NCBI GenBank assembly: GCA_029224185.1
Contig: CM055210.1
Span: 10,409,021 to 10,473,020 of the forward strand
Source: Karalla daura
Taxonomy: Eukaryota; Chordata; Actinopteri; Chaetodontiformes; Leiognathidae
DNA: 64,000 nucleotides
Reading direction: 5' to 3'
A model generated the notes under the pieces. That model was not told the origin of the DNA and searched no databases. It saw only the letters and a program-made list of their open reading frames with translations. A program made the position numbers and the translations under genes. Below are positions 25,522-37,948 of the stretch, piece by piece. Numbering within the stretch: position 1 is the stretch's first letter; the number at the start of each line of letters is the position of its first letter.

Positions 25522-27829
25522 AATTGATCATAATCAGAATTATTGATGAAGGACATGAAAGGACATATCTGTGGTTTTTGTTGACTGCTCTAGAGCTACA
25601 AAAAGATATAGATTAATCAGTTATTAACTGACTAAAAGAACAAAATAAAGAAATATGTAAAGAATTTATTCTCAGATTTCTCTGAGAATTTATCTGATCT
25701 CAGCTTCTTGAATGTGACTATTTCCTGGTTTCTCTAGTGCCTGTGACAATGGAATGTTGTTGAGGTAGGGACAAAAAAAAAGGCATTTAAAGACCTTATT
25801 TTTCAGATTTCTCAGAAAATAACCGTTTGTTAAGACCCTTAACAGCACAAAACAGCATCTTGACAGTTACCGTACATCTTATGTCTGGTACAAATGGCAT
25901 GAAAACTTTCAGAGCAATCCACAGTACCTTTCTAAGATTGCTACTTCATGCTTCTTACAGTTACAGTTATTTGCAGTTTCAAGAGTACTAAAAAAAACAA
26001 AAAACAATGTGTTCCTTGTTAATATACAGAAATGTTGATGCACTAAATAAACCATTACCTGCAAAGCATGTTAGTATTTTAATTTTAACCATGTAGCCAT
26101 GCTGCCATTATCATGCTGCAGCTTTAATGTGGCCTCGGAGGCTTTGCTTGTAGGCTTTAATTATACATTTTATTTCTGAAGACCTATTTGTTTTTCGTCA
26201 TACATAATTTATGGCTCCACTCATAATACAGAGTGTGTTCTATATGAAGTCATTTGGCGTTTCCTCTGCGCTTCATATGCCAAGCACTGCTATCTTATTA
26301 CAAGTGGCCGTGGTAATGTAAAGCAGTGGGACAGGAAATTTGGATGGCTGCATGCAAAACAGATATGAATGGTGCATAATGTGGACAACCAGCGCAGTGC
26401 AATGCAATGCTTTCTGACCTTGGGACTGACCCGCAGCACTTTACAGCCCGTCGTGGCACACACTGGACAAGCTTGTTATGTGATTATGCTCAAAATCCGA
26501 GCCCCACCTGACACCGGGAGCCAAATTCGACTAATTTGCGATACAGCGCCCCAACTGTTTGACTAAACGCGCTGGAGTTGAGAGTCGGTGCTCGCTGAGC
26601 GGAAAGTCCCTCCTGGCCCTCTTCGGTTTCCTTCCGCCACCCGACTGCCCGCTCACGTTGCACCTCATAATGGGGGAAGGCCCGGGTTCATCTCGCTGAG
26701 AACACGCCGGGCCTGCGACGCAGTCGTCCAACTCATCTTCCGTTCATTTCCACCAGAGTGAGACGGCGTGGCAGCCGTCACCCGGCTCACGCCACCTCCA
26801 TAAACCACGCAGACGCCTCGGAAAGTCATTTCCTTAATATACTGTCGCCTACCAATGCATGCATAATTTACACGGCCGTGCCGTATCTGTGCGTACAATG
26901 CTGCAGCAAATGAATGATTGACATCCTCCCACTCCAAAGCCCACTTATTCTCTATGCTTCGAGAGGCATCTCACAGACACAACAAAACAGTACATGCCTC
27001 AGTAGGCTCTACAAAGAACTTTCCCCCGCTTTGAAATATGAGCTCAAATAAATCATTTGTTTAATTAATTAAGCAAATCAGGCAAATACAGGGATGCCTT
27101 GGCGGATGGAGTTAGTGCCCTGGCACAAGGAGATTAATTAAGTGGATCGGGTACGGGAACAGGGAGATTGACATTGGAGTTAAATGCTCTTGTTTGGTTA
27201 GATGTGTCTAACCTGAGCGAAACCTCCAGGTGGTGTTTGGGAGGCCGGTGCTGGCTCAGTACAAGCTCTGAATGAAACAAATAGGAATAGGAAATAGGAA
27301 AAAAGCAGGATTTTGTGTTTTGTTTTTTTTTTGGTCCCCTCACAGACACACGCTCACGCCGAGCGGAGACATCAGGCGCACATCTGCCCGGCCGTCCCAT
27401 CCATCGCTCATTACGTTACGGATCCGGCGGCCGACAGGAGCGCGCCTGCTTCCAGGCTTGATGTATGCACCGGTATCTGACCGTGAAAAATATCCGTCAG
27501 ACTTCGCGCTCCCGTCTCCTTGGTTTGGTCCACCAAGCTGTCATCCATTATAGCGGCGCTGTGTCTCGGATTTCATGGGGTGGTATTAAGTGGAATGAAT
27601 ATAAAATCCCGTCCCGGAGCATTTTTACATGCACGGAGACGCGTGATTAATGTGCTGCTCAGGCATGGCCGGAGCGTTCGGGACGTTGCTTTTTCATTGT
27701 TATTCAGCGTTACCAAAACAATGGCAAAGACGTTTCTGTTTTTTTTTTTGTTATTTTTTTCAACTCATTGACTCTCCTCTGTGATGGAACTTTTTATTAA
27801 TCTTAAAAGACTTTGCAACTCTACCTCCT

Positions 27830-27832
<3 letters not shown>

Positions 27833-27881
<49 letters not shown>
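27833..27881 (+). repeat. (CA)n microsatellite, about 24 units
   Basis: An uninterrupted AC/CA run inside intron 1. Confidence 0.95.
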
Positions 27882-27883
<2 letters not shown>

Positions 27884-30411
27884 GAAGCAGACGAGCATGA
27901 AATGCTGGGCAGTGTCGTCTGCATGCTGGCACAGGAAAAAAGCCCAGACAGACCGGAGCACGCGAGCATGTGTGTGTGTGCACTTTCCCTGCATGAACGT
28001 CGGGATTGCTTTAACGTGAAAGCCGACATGTGTGTCAACAGAAACTGCGCTCCTCTCCACGTCCATTCATCCGCCGGCATGCGGCCGCATGCCCGAGACA
28101 ATGGGGACCGTGGATTCCAAAGTAGGCCAGCATCCCCTGGTGTACGCATTCCCAACACTCCCGGGGAATAACATTCACAATGGCACCGCGGCGAATATTC
28201 CCACTTCCCCCAGCTGTGGAACGATTCGCCGCTAACATCTGGCCGCGTCCGCTTATAGCGCCGGGGTCGCGCCGGGTGTTAAATGATCGCCTTCTTTTAG
28301 TGCCGCTGCCAAATTATTTACCTGGGATGTCAACTACTTCATCTGGCGCCCAAATGAATCTGAAACGCTGCGGCACGGTTCCTCTGTGTCATTAGTTACG
28401 GCATCGAAAACAATACATACGAGGCGGTTTGTCAGCTCCGTGTCACCTCTTCCTCTGGGATCAATGAGTGATTGATTGTTGGGGTATGAGTAGCAAAGTG
28501 GAATGATTGATTCCGATGGAGGGCGAGGGTGTTTTTGCACGTTTCAGCCCATTCATGACAAATTGTACATGCGGTGCTGCTGACCACGTTCCAAGCGGTT
28601 CCCAAACATCTCTCGGGACTGATTGATGCTCTTTCCAACCTTTTCATGCCATACTGAAAGAAAAAAGGAGGAAAAAAAAGCACCAGAAGCCTGGACAAGA
28701 GGAGAAATGAAACTATGGTATGCTTTGAAAAAAGAAAAAGTAATGCAGCACTAATTGAAAGTATGTTGGATTTGTAGAAAGTGGAAAAAGAGAAAAAAGC
28801 ATGGAGAGAAATGTTATTCTTTAAATTACGCCTCGGTCACGGGACGTCTAAGGTAGACACGTTTCAGCTGCATGGCTCTCATCCACTGCCTATGGTTTGG
28901 GCTGCAAAAAACTATCCTTGAAGTCAAAATAATGTTTGTTTTGTCTATAAAATGTTATGTTTGTTTCAAAATTATGTTTCTGTTGTCTACAAAATGTGGT
29001 GATATGGTGAAAACATTAATTTAGGTTTCATAAAGGCCATGATCAAAGTGTTGTCTTTGTTCTCTGTATCGTAAGGATCTGAATCTGAAAAGGCTTGAGG
29101 CGTGTATAACAGCTACCTCAAACAATTGATGCATCTCTTCTTCACTAATGCATTACTTGTTTGGTTTACAAAATGTGAAAAAAAACCAACAGTTTCAAAT
29201 AGGACCAAATGAAGACGTCAAACACCGGTGTTATAAATACATATATCAAATATTTGCTTCAGTTTCAGTTTAGTTTGTAGAAGATATTCAAACACTCTTG
29301 AAGAGAATATCCTTAGTATGTAATAAAAAACGAAATGCTCAAATCAACAAATTGATTGGTGAACTCGTTGTCTATCTCATTTGTCCATAAATTGATTGTT
29401 GTTGCAGCTCTGCCCATAACACTTCCAAACCCGCTGAGCCTGACATCCCCATGGCCATGGTTTACTCAGCCAAGAGAACCATCGATATGCACGAATCCAA
29501 TCTTGAGATATGCCTTGATGCTCTCCGTACCAACGGGGACAATATGTGGACAATAGATGTCTAGTTAGAGGTCAACGGCGAAGACGCACTGCAGCGGGCC
29601 GGCTGAGGCTTCACATGAACGCTCCGGAGACACTTCCACTCCGCGTGACAGACACCTGAGCTGCAGACGCCACCGTCTAGTCAATGCTAATCAACTGCAA
29701 GGTCAAGGGGGTCAAAATAATAAGGCCTAATAACGCCTAGCGCAAGCAATCAGCCGTGCAGCTCCCTCGGATGTCGAGGCCCTCGCGCGGCTGCCTTTCA
29801 CTTTGTCTCTGTCATTTTGCTGAATAAATTCTGCTCAGACGCAACAGATAGTTTAATAGCACTGACGGGACTCGCAAGACGTTGAATTTTTAATGTCGCA
29901 TCTCTCGAGCCGATAAATATTCGAGCGGAGGGAAGAAGGAAAAAAAAAATCCAAACAGAGATGCACGTTTAGGTACGGTACGCTATGTGTCTGCTTCTTC
30001 TTGCTTCACGGGTCAGGGAAATCAATACCGCGCGGCTTCGAGCACAGAAATATTGTTGCCTGCTTCGGTTTTTCACCCAGGACGCAATCCAAAGTGACGA
30101 AAAGTCGAATACCGTCATCGCAGTTTGTCTTTTTAGCTCTTTTCGTGTCAGATTGTCACGGCCTCTGGTCAGAGAGGCCCATGACACATCACCATCCCCT
30201 TGACCTCGCTCTATTGAGCATTTAGGCAAAACTAATGGTCCCGGAAATGTGTGTATTCATTAGCAGTGGATGATTGGAGCCGGCAGCCACCTTTCTGCAC
30301 AGATATCAGAGCACAAAAACAATTCAAGCTTCAAGTCTCCCATTAATGGTTTTGGCCATATCAAATGAATACTGTCATGGGCTATGAGCACTGGCTCATG
30401 ATTGTGACCAG

Positions 30412-30448
30412 CCACCCACACCCACACACACACACACACACCCACACA
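30412..30448 (+). repeat. (CA)n with CCCA variants
   Basis: About ten CA units flanked by CCCACA blocks. Confidence 0.85.
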
Positions 30449-31083
30449 TCCCCAAACCACCCGACCAACACAGTCTTTTAATGTGGATTTAAATGAATTC
30501 ATTTAGTTCAGTTTTGATGCAATCCACCAAAGGCCAAAGAGAAACAAAGCTAAAAAAAAACAAAACAAAACTTACAGCCACGTTTCCATTTACAGAGATG
30601 AGGCGGAAGAGAGACTTTGCAACTTAATCTGAACATCTCACTGCGTGAAATGATAAAAGTCTATTTTTCTCCCCCTCCTGGAATTCTCAACACAGAGCAC
30701 CACAAAGCTAACGCCATGTTAATGATTCTTTGAAAGTAATTTCAGTTCATTTCCTTTCGCTGGGTGAGCAACAGACTGAGACACGAGGAAGAGGGACAGA
30801 TCTAATAATAGTTGCAAAGCAAAAAAAAGAGAGAGAGAGAGAAATCAGAGAAAGGCACAGACAGAAAGTGCAAATAAGAAAAGCACAGAGAAAGTTACAG
30901 GGAGTTTAGAGACCGGGGGAAAAAAAACTGCTAATTAGCGAGAGGAGCTCGATAGATGGGGGGGAAAAAGGAGATAGACGTATGGGCTTTTTCATCACCG
31001 TTAGCTGATAAAATAAAAGGATGTTTCTGAATTCCTGATACCACGCAAAATGGAACAGGTGTACTCACATCTTCATGACCCCC

Positions 31084-31110
31084 AGAGAGAGAAAGAGAGA
31101 GAGAGAGAGT

Positions 31111-31152
<42 letters not shown>
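31084..31152 (+). repeat. (GA)n microsatellite with GAAA and GAGT interruptions, just inside intron 1
   Basis: About 34 GA units on the plus strand, followed by a short (CA)n to 31163. On the transcribed (minus) sense this is a (TC)n run beginning about 38 nt after the splice donor of the first coding exon. Confidence 0.95.
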
Positions 31153-31153
<1 letters not shown>

Positions 31154-31189
31154 GCACACACACCAACACCAAATAAGCTTGAAACTCAC

Positions 31190-31244
31190 CCAGAGTGGCT
31201 GGTGCGAAGAGGCTGGCGAGGACGAGCAGGCGTGCGGTCCACAT
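31190..31244 (-). CDS. adgrl3: adgrl3 (latrophilin-3) first coding exon: start codon and signal peptide
   Basis: This exon encodes the ER signal peptide of a latrophilin-family adhesion GPCR, which in mature form sits in the plasma membrane and binds teneurins, FLRTs and other synaptic partners (family knowledge). Read on the minus strand it gives Met-Trp-Thr-Ala-Arg followed by a hydrophobic core LLVLASLFAPATL, 18 full codons plus the first base of codon 19. The ATG is at 31244-31242. Its Kozak context is fair (G at -3), and an in-frame TAA lies 21 nt upstream (31265-31263), so this is the first possible start in unspliced sequence. The donor is G|GTGAGT, with the intron starting at 31189. 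Human latrophilin-3 likewise begins Met-Trp and has a signal peptide of the same length. Cleavage is inferred near Ala19/Phe20. Recognition rests mainly on the clean join to the downstream exon, because a signal peptide alone would not identify the gene. Confidence 0.85.
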
Positions 31245-31863
31245 GGCCTCCTCCTCCTCCTCTTACCGCCCGCTGCTGAAGGTCCCAGTTGAGGTCAGGC
31301 CTTTTTTGTTTTTTTGGGGGGGGTTTGTCTGTCTGGACGCGTCCTTTACGCCGCGGCTCCCTCCACTTTGCCGCTTTCTCCCTCCCCCAACAAAGTCCTG
31401 GTGTCACACGGCTTCCGAAATCTGTCCAAAAGAACCAGAGAACAAAAGGACACAGGTGAGCCGAGCCGAGCCGAGCAGAGCAGAGCAGAGAGGGACGTTA
31501 CAGAAGCGAAGTGAATCGGGCCGATGGGCGTCTTCGCACGCAGGCGAGACGCACAACAGATGGACGCACCGCGCCTTCGTCGTCCCAGCGCTCGGGCCGT
31601 ATGGCGCCGCGTGGGTTCCTGAAGTTATCATCCAGGGAGCGGAGGTGCGAGTTGTTCAGGCCCCAGCCGACGCTGAGGCGGTGCGAGCCATGAAACAGAT
31701 TTTTTTGGCTTTTCTGTTGTTGTTCACTCCCTCGTCAAAGTGTTAACCCCCCCACCACCCCCACCTTGACAAGAAATCACTCCCACAGAGACGCAAGACC
31801 CGAGCGAGGGAGCGCACGCTGCTCTAGCTTGCTGGCTGTCAACCGTGCATGCACGTGTCACTC

Positions 31864-31883
31864 TGTGTGTGTGTGTGTGTGTG
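31864..31883 (+). repeat. (GT)n microsatellite within the CpG-rich block
   Basis: Ten GT units about 620 bp upstream of the start codon, in the putative promoter or 5' UTR. Confidence 0.9.
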
Positions 31884-32140
31884 GGTGGATGAGTGGGTGG
31901 GATATAAGTCGTCCTTCATGCACGTATGTGTTCCAGGCCGCTGCGTGTGTCCTCGCAGAGGCCCGATGGTCGCTGACATAAGAAAAGCGGCGGTGTCTTC
32001 GCTTCCCGCCGACTTAAGACGCAACGTCACAGTTTGAGCTTTCGCTTCCCGCGAAGTCTAAGAAACGGCCACCGCCATCTCTGGCCCCGCTCCAGAGCTC
32101 CAGCCCGGGGAGAGAAACGCGAGGCGAGCATCCAGTCTCC

Positions 32141-32148
32141 TGACGTCA
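32141..32148. promoter_or_regulatory. Palindromic cAMP response element (CRE)
   Basis: An exact TGACGTCA lies in the CpG-rich block about 900 bp upstream of the start codon, followed within three bases by a CCCCGCCC GC box. CREB/ATF binding is inferred from the consensus only. Confidence 0.4.
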
Positions 32149-35100
32149 ACCCCCGCCCTGCGCGTGGAACGTAATCGCGGGCGTCGAACTCGTGACGCTA
32201 ACACTTCGGATGTGTCAACACTGCAACAACAGCCACAAAAGAAAATAAACAGTGTGTGAAAGTTTGCCACTCTAAGCTTCAGAAAACACCGAAATGAGGA
32301 TATTATTTTCCATCTATATTCAGATGAGATTATCCCCCCATCAAGCCCCCTATCATGATATTAAGGTTAAGTCAGCTTTAATGATTAGGCAATCCCAACC
32401 CCTCTATTATCCACTATCAGCCATGATCTGATGAAGAAAAATAATCTCTCAAATGATACAAGCCGGAGAGTGCACACACTGTGCATCCACACAGGCTTTA
32501 TCCTTGCACATTAGGCATTCTGCGCTGCCTTTAATATTGCCGGGAATTAATTCCATTGTGGCATGCCGGGAAAATCTGGTTACAAAAGGTCAAAACATGA
32601 GCTACCGCATCAAAGGACAAGGCACTGGGGAAGCTGACTGACATCAAAAATCTCAAGTTATACCAACGGCACATTTTAAAAAACACCTCCATCGTCCATG
32701 TTGAACTCTTTGGGAGCGTGGTGACATTTTCCACCCCGTCTCAAACTCTCAGCTCTTAATCCCTGCTCGAAAAAATCCTACATTAGAGTAATCAGATTTT
32801 TTTTTTCTTTTTGGGCAGATATTAATAGGTTTAAGGGAAGGGGAGCTAGCCTATCATGAGTCCCTTGCACAAACAGATCATTTGGGCTATATTAGGAGGT
32901 TAAAAGTCAGTGCGTTCATCAGCGCAGGCTTGGCAGGAGGCCACGGGCGAACAAAAGCAGAGCTGGTCGTCTGAACCACATCTACCTCATTATTTCTCTC
33001 TCTCTCTCTCTGTATATGAATTTATATAATATGATTTTTTTATACAGGACACTTTGGCCTAGAGATTAGAATAGAGATGTGAAAGACAATATTTGATCAA
33101 ATAAATACTGTTGCAAGTAAATAACATCTTTAATAAATCATCTCTAATAAAATCCTGACGGATGCTGGGGGGGCTAAATTAAACATGACATCAAATTCGA
33201 TTCTGCGACTCCCCTGATAGAAAAAAAAATGCATTATTGAAGGAATAATCACATTCAAATACAATGGCCACGGGGCAAACCTGGACCTGAAGTCCATACT
33301 TCAGAACGAGTTGCACAGTGGATTAGTGCCAAGAAACGAAAGGCATGCGTGTGGAAAAAGACAAACCATCTCTGATTTCTATGGTATGATCGTACGGAAC
33401 ATATGGCTGATTTACAGGTTTGCACCCGCGCTGTCACCAACAAAAAAAGCACAAAGGAAGCAAAAAGAAAGAGCAGGAGACGGTCTGTTTCTGTGGCGGA
33501 GGACAATGGGAGGATATTACTCTCTCTGTATCAGGAATGTGCGAGGCGCATCAAGCAGAAACTACTTGCACAGGTGTTACTTGGAAATTATCACATACAA
33601 TGAAGAACACTTCACCATCACAGGCGTTAATTTGCTTTAAGAAAAAAAAAGAAAACGCCTATGTAGGTACAGGTAGAAGAACCGAGATCAATAGCAAAAT
33701 GTAAAAAAAAAAAAAAAACACACACTGTAAAATACATATTCATGAGAAGGGCTTGGACCAAATTCAGTGGGAGGAAGAGGAGAAAGTTAAAGAAAAACAT
33801 GGGAAAAAAAAAAAAAAGACGGAGTGGTGTCCGGCTTTGCCAACTCGTCTTGTATTCCAGAAGGAGCCCGATGATACATTACGGTGCTGACGTTTCAAGG
33901 GTACTTGTTCTGAGGGGGATTTAGTTTAACTCCCTCAGATAAGCTGGCCAACATTTGTTCAGAGGCAACGATGGCAGCTTCCGTTCTCGGGCACATCAAG
34001 GGGCCTTCTTCATTACCACCTTCGCCGTCTCCAGCCACTTATTTTTACTAATCAGACACAATGTGTTTTATTATTTTAGTCATCGCCGGGGCCAACGAGG
34101 CCCAGATGAAACCTGACACGTTGAATTAATTGACTTTTCTGCGTCGTTAAGGCAAATCTGCAGCTGATGCAGTTAATGTGTGGAAAATAATTGTCTCCGA
34201 GAAAATGTTGTGATCTTGGAGTTGATCCAAGGAGTCGATTGAAGATTCGCATTTCCTTCAAGAGGTTTCTCTGTTGTTGAGTGGCTGGACTAGGATTTAT
34301 AGGGATCGTTTACATTATCTTTTACAGGTGAAACGGCAAAGCTTGTTCTAGTTGTTTTGGCTACACAAGAATGAGATAAAAAAAAACATTCTGTCAACTA
34401 CTGGTCTGGCATGTGTGTGCAGCTCTTTGAAAATAACAGCTCAAAACCAAACAGAAAAGCTGTTATGTAAACAGGTGAACTTATCAGCATAGTCACTGAG
34501 CATAGCAGGCTGCTGTAAAAAGCCATAAGGGTCACCTGAGGTTGAGAAACTGTCATTGGATCCCAGTGAAGACTGCAGGTGTGAAGGGTTTTTGTCACTT
34601 CCTGGGAAGGGATGAGAAGGGATAGGTGGTGTCGACCTAGTGTCACGATGGCCTGAGGGAACGAGAATCTCGGCAGACTTGGAGGTAAAGACCGTTGAGG
34701 GAAATGGGAGCCATTAGCTTGATTTAAGTTGGAAGCAACGTTAAGGCTGCATTTAAGGTTGGGGGTGGGGGGGGGCAAGTGACTGCGAAGGAAAACGCCA
34801 AAGAAAACAATTTCCTTCCAAACATGTGGTGCAAGTTACAGCGGGTTCAAGCACACATTCATTATTCATGTGCATTAATACTGAAAATGACAGCAACAAC
34901 AAAAAAGAAAACACCTATTTGGAGAGGCGTCGAAGACGATCCTGTTAATGCGAGATGTCGAGAGTTAAACGCCAACCGAGGAAAGATGTTTTGCTTGGCT
35001 GATTCTCCCGTAAACACCTCCCCGCTGCACCAGCCTGACATCGACGACACCGCCGTCGTCCCAAACGCTGGCACAGAATTGAGAACTGAACGTGCGATGC

Positions 35101-37934
35101 TGTAATTAGGCACGGCGTGCGACCGTGCTTTGTCAATGACACGACACCTGAAATTGAAAAAGAGAAAAAAAAACGAAAAAGGAAAAAAAAAAAACGACAT
35201 CTCTGAAGGCGCGGGCTGGAAAACCAAATAAACGCTGCAGAAAAAAAAGAAGAGAAGCGGAATTTGCTTGACATTCGGTGCATTACCTGTCACCAGCACA
35301 GTGCAATTTCTCTCAGGGAAAATTGGTGGAGGCCATTTCATATGTACCATGAGAGTCTGGTCAGCTTTCTAGCCGTAAATGGTCTCTTGCCTCTGTTTTC
35401 CTTTCATTTTTGTCTCTCAATCTTTCTTTCTTTCTCCGGAGCGCGCAGGAGTTTGCCAGAAGTAAAATGCAGCATGCCATTTGTTTTACATCCCCTTTAC
35501 ATGTGCTTTTCATATTTAAATACACAACTAGCGATTTGTGTGTGAGTCACCGTCCCTTCCCTCCGATCGCCGTGCGGCGTCACTGAACGCTGCTCGGGCT
35601 TCAAAACGCACAAGTCGAATCCAATGTGAAGAGGAGAGACGACGCAGTAGGAGAATAGAGGCCCTTAAAGAACAGAAATTATTGAGAACAGTGGTGTGAG
35701 TCTTCGTGTTTTTCGATGGGTTCAAAGTCTGCTTTCATGCTTGAATCCGAATGTCTCCGTCCGCCCCCCCACCCACGCACCATTTCCCCAAGTGACGGAC
35801 GGACGAGCAGAACATTGTGTGATAAAAAATGTTTTTTCTTTTTTTACAGATGTAACAGGTTCGCCCCAAACCTGGTGAATTACCTGACAAATAGAGACAT
35901 GAAAACATGGCGATTTAAAAAGGCTGCCTTGAACCAGCCCTGCTCATCCATTACCCACAGAATGACTAAAAAAAAGAAAGAAAAGGTCTCCTTGCAAAAC
36001 ATCCACCGATACACTCCCATTATTACTTTAATTTTCTCTCATGAATCTTTAAATTGAAATCCAAATGAGTGATAATTACCAGCGACGACTGAGGAGACGA
36101 AACGGAGCAAAATTTATTTGCTTGAAACGTTACGAATGAAAAAAAAAAAAGTCCCTTCAAAAAGTGGATTAGTTTGTCATCCACTCCACTAATTGATTGA
36201 TCAATCTTTCATCTTCGTGATTGCATTTTTCACTCCAGGCCTCTGTGCATTTTTGAATAATAGTATATAAATATCCTATGGGCATGTTTTAATCAGGAAA
36301 TCCCCTCTGATGATTGAATGAATGGGTCCAGACTTTTAATGATAGATATGGATTCCGCCCCCTTTCAACTCCCTGACCCCCATAGAGACGCTGAGAGAGC
36401 CGATCGCCTCCGCCCTGGGACACACCTCCATCTGTCACTTCCTGACCCGCGGAAACCGAAGATGATTTTCATCAATCCAGACGCGTTTCCATACAATGCG
36501 CGCTGAAACAAAGTGAAACTCGATATGCGGCGTTATCTGATGGGCGCGCACTAAGTATGATGTTACTAGTCACGCCTGCTTTAAGCCCTCCCACGTAACG
36601 CTATGTAATGAAGTGGGATCGCGTTTCCGGGTTAAGTAGCACGTCTCGGATTTTCAACTGTTTCATGTCCCGATGCTTATCGCGGCGGCAGTGGGGAGGA
36701 CTTGGTAATTTTTATGAGACAGACAGTGTGTTCATGCAAATTAAGTGTCTCGTATAAAATGAATATTAATCAAGCCACACTGTCTGCATACAGTGTGATT
36801 GATGAGCACTCACTCGGAAATCTTAAGAGATGAGCCGAGATGATTAAAAAGGCGAGATGATCCTCTCTCTCCTCTACGGCTCGGACTCCTCGCGGTTCCT
36901 TACAGACTTAAACGTGCTTAAGAAAGAAAAAAAAAGCAAAAAGTCGAAATCGGGATTTTCTAACGCGAGCCGAAATGTGTGAAAAACCTGAAGGTAAATG
37001 GAGAGTGCTCTTTGAAGGCACTGTGTGCATCCCTGGAGCCTGACAACGTGAGCAGCAAGGCGTTCACTCATACAATTGGTTTTCCACAGGGGAGCCCGAC
37101 ACAAGCTAGCCAGTGACAGGCAGATAATGGCGCTAACTTTAGCCACCGCGGTCTGTGAATGGCCCTATATGATAGGCTTGTTGAGTGTGACTGATGGCCT
37201 GGGTTAAATAATGGGACCGGTCCCTCCTCCCTTCCACCAGCACAAAGGCATCACAACAGCTTCCTAAACACACACAAAACACTTCCTGGGCTACAAGACG
37301 CTAACACAAACACAACCCATTTGAGGAAATTACCTAAAAAAAAAAAGGCAAATTACCATTATAAATATTTACAGTACTCGTGAATACAAATTGGATGGGT
37401 TGCATTTCTAAAAGGGGTGAGGGATGAGTGAGGAGTTGGGTGAATGAATGCAGATAAATGCATGTTTTTTTTGTGCTTTTTTTTAAGTCAGGGGCAAATC
37501 TGCCTTGAGACAGTTCTCCATTATAATGCAAAGCTCAGACACTATCCATTTTCCACGTCCTCCTTCTTCCCATCCTCCCTGTCGTTCGCTCTCAGCATAT
37601 CTTGCCTAATGCAGCACAAATGGATCCCAGACAAAAGGGCGAAAGAAGAGAGGAAGAGGCGGGCGGTGATGGGAGGACAGGAAAGGAGAGAGGGATGGCC
37701 GATCGAGAATCAGAGGGGAAAAGTAGAGGAGAGATTGAGGGACGGACGATGAAATGGGGTGGGAGGACAGACGTGGTGAATAAAATATCGAAGTAAAAAA
37801 ACAAAAAACAGACCGGAGACGAAGATGTGAAGGATAAGTATATTAGGTGACGTGTGAAGGTCACGCATTGATTGCGGAGTAAGTGAACCCAGCACTGGAG
37901 CAGCCTCGGCCGCTACAGAGGCTCAGGTGGGCAG

Positions 37935-37948
37935 GTTGCCATGACAAC
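37935..37948. promoter_or_regulatory. RFX X-box candidate upstream of the gene
   Basis: GTTGCCATGACAAC is a near-perfect palindromic X-box (one mismatch). It lies about 6.7 kb upstream of the first coding exon. Binding is inferred from the motif only. Confidence 0.4.

Larger units (their letters stand above)
8297..31189 (-). other. adgrl3: adgrl3 intron between the first and second coding exons
   Basis: This is a 22,893-nt intron in phase 1 (codon 19 is split G|CC), with GTGAGT at its 5' end (31189) and GCAG at its 3' end (8297). I see no other recognisable exon on either strand; the open frames inside are short and without family features. It holds microsatellites, copies of fish interspersed repeats (8733-8852, 13626-13862, 22597-22662, 22755-22870, 25461-25521), an RFX X-box, several POU octamers and a CpG-dense patch at 28055-28290. 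Very long 5' introns are usual for latrophilin genes, and they commonly carry enhancers. That last point is family-level inference, not something the sequence proves. Confidence 0.85.
31190..32260 (-). promoter_or_regulatory. adgrl3: CpG-rich block over the first coding exon: probable adgrl3 promoter and 5' UTR
   Basis: CpG dinucleotides are far denser here than in flanking DNA, most clearly at 31500-31630 and 31985-32200. Within it are a full palindromic CRE (TGACGTCA, 32141-32148), an Sp1-type GC box (CCCCGCCC, 32151-32158) and a YY1-like core on the minus strand (AGATGGCGG, within 32071-32080). This combination is typical of TATA-less CpG-island promoters. There is no initiator or TATA box whose position lets me fix a transcription start. 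The extent of the 5' UTR, and whether it is spliced, are not determined by the sequence. In mammals LPHN3 has additional far-upstream non-coding exons, so this could be one of several promoters. Confidence 0.5.

Noticed and set aside
27833..27881. Possible CRISPR-like or tandem array at the dense repeats
   Set aside because: All are dinucleotide microsatellites without unique spacers, in a vertebrate genome.
31195..31746. 183-codon plus-strand open frame over the first coding exon
   Set aside because: It is antisense to the adgrl3 exon and promoter CpG block, where stop codons are scarce because of base composition.
31895..31910. GATATAAG as a TATA box
   Set aside because: It is on the plus strand, opposite to the gene, with no plus-strand transcript evidence.
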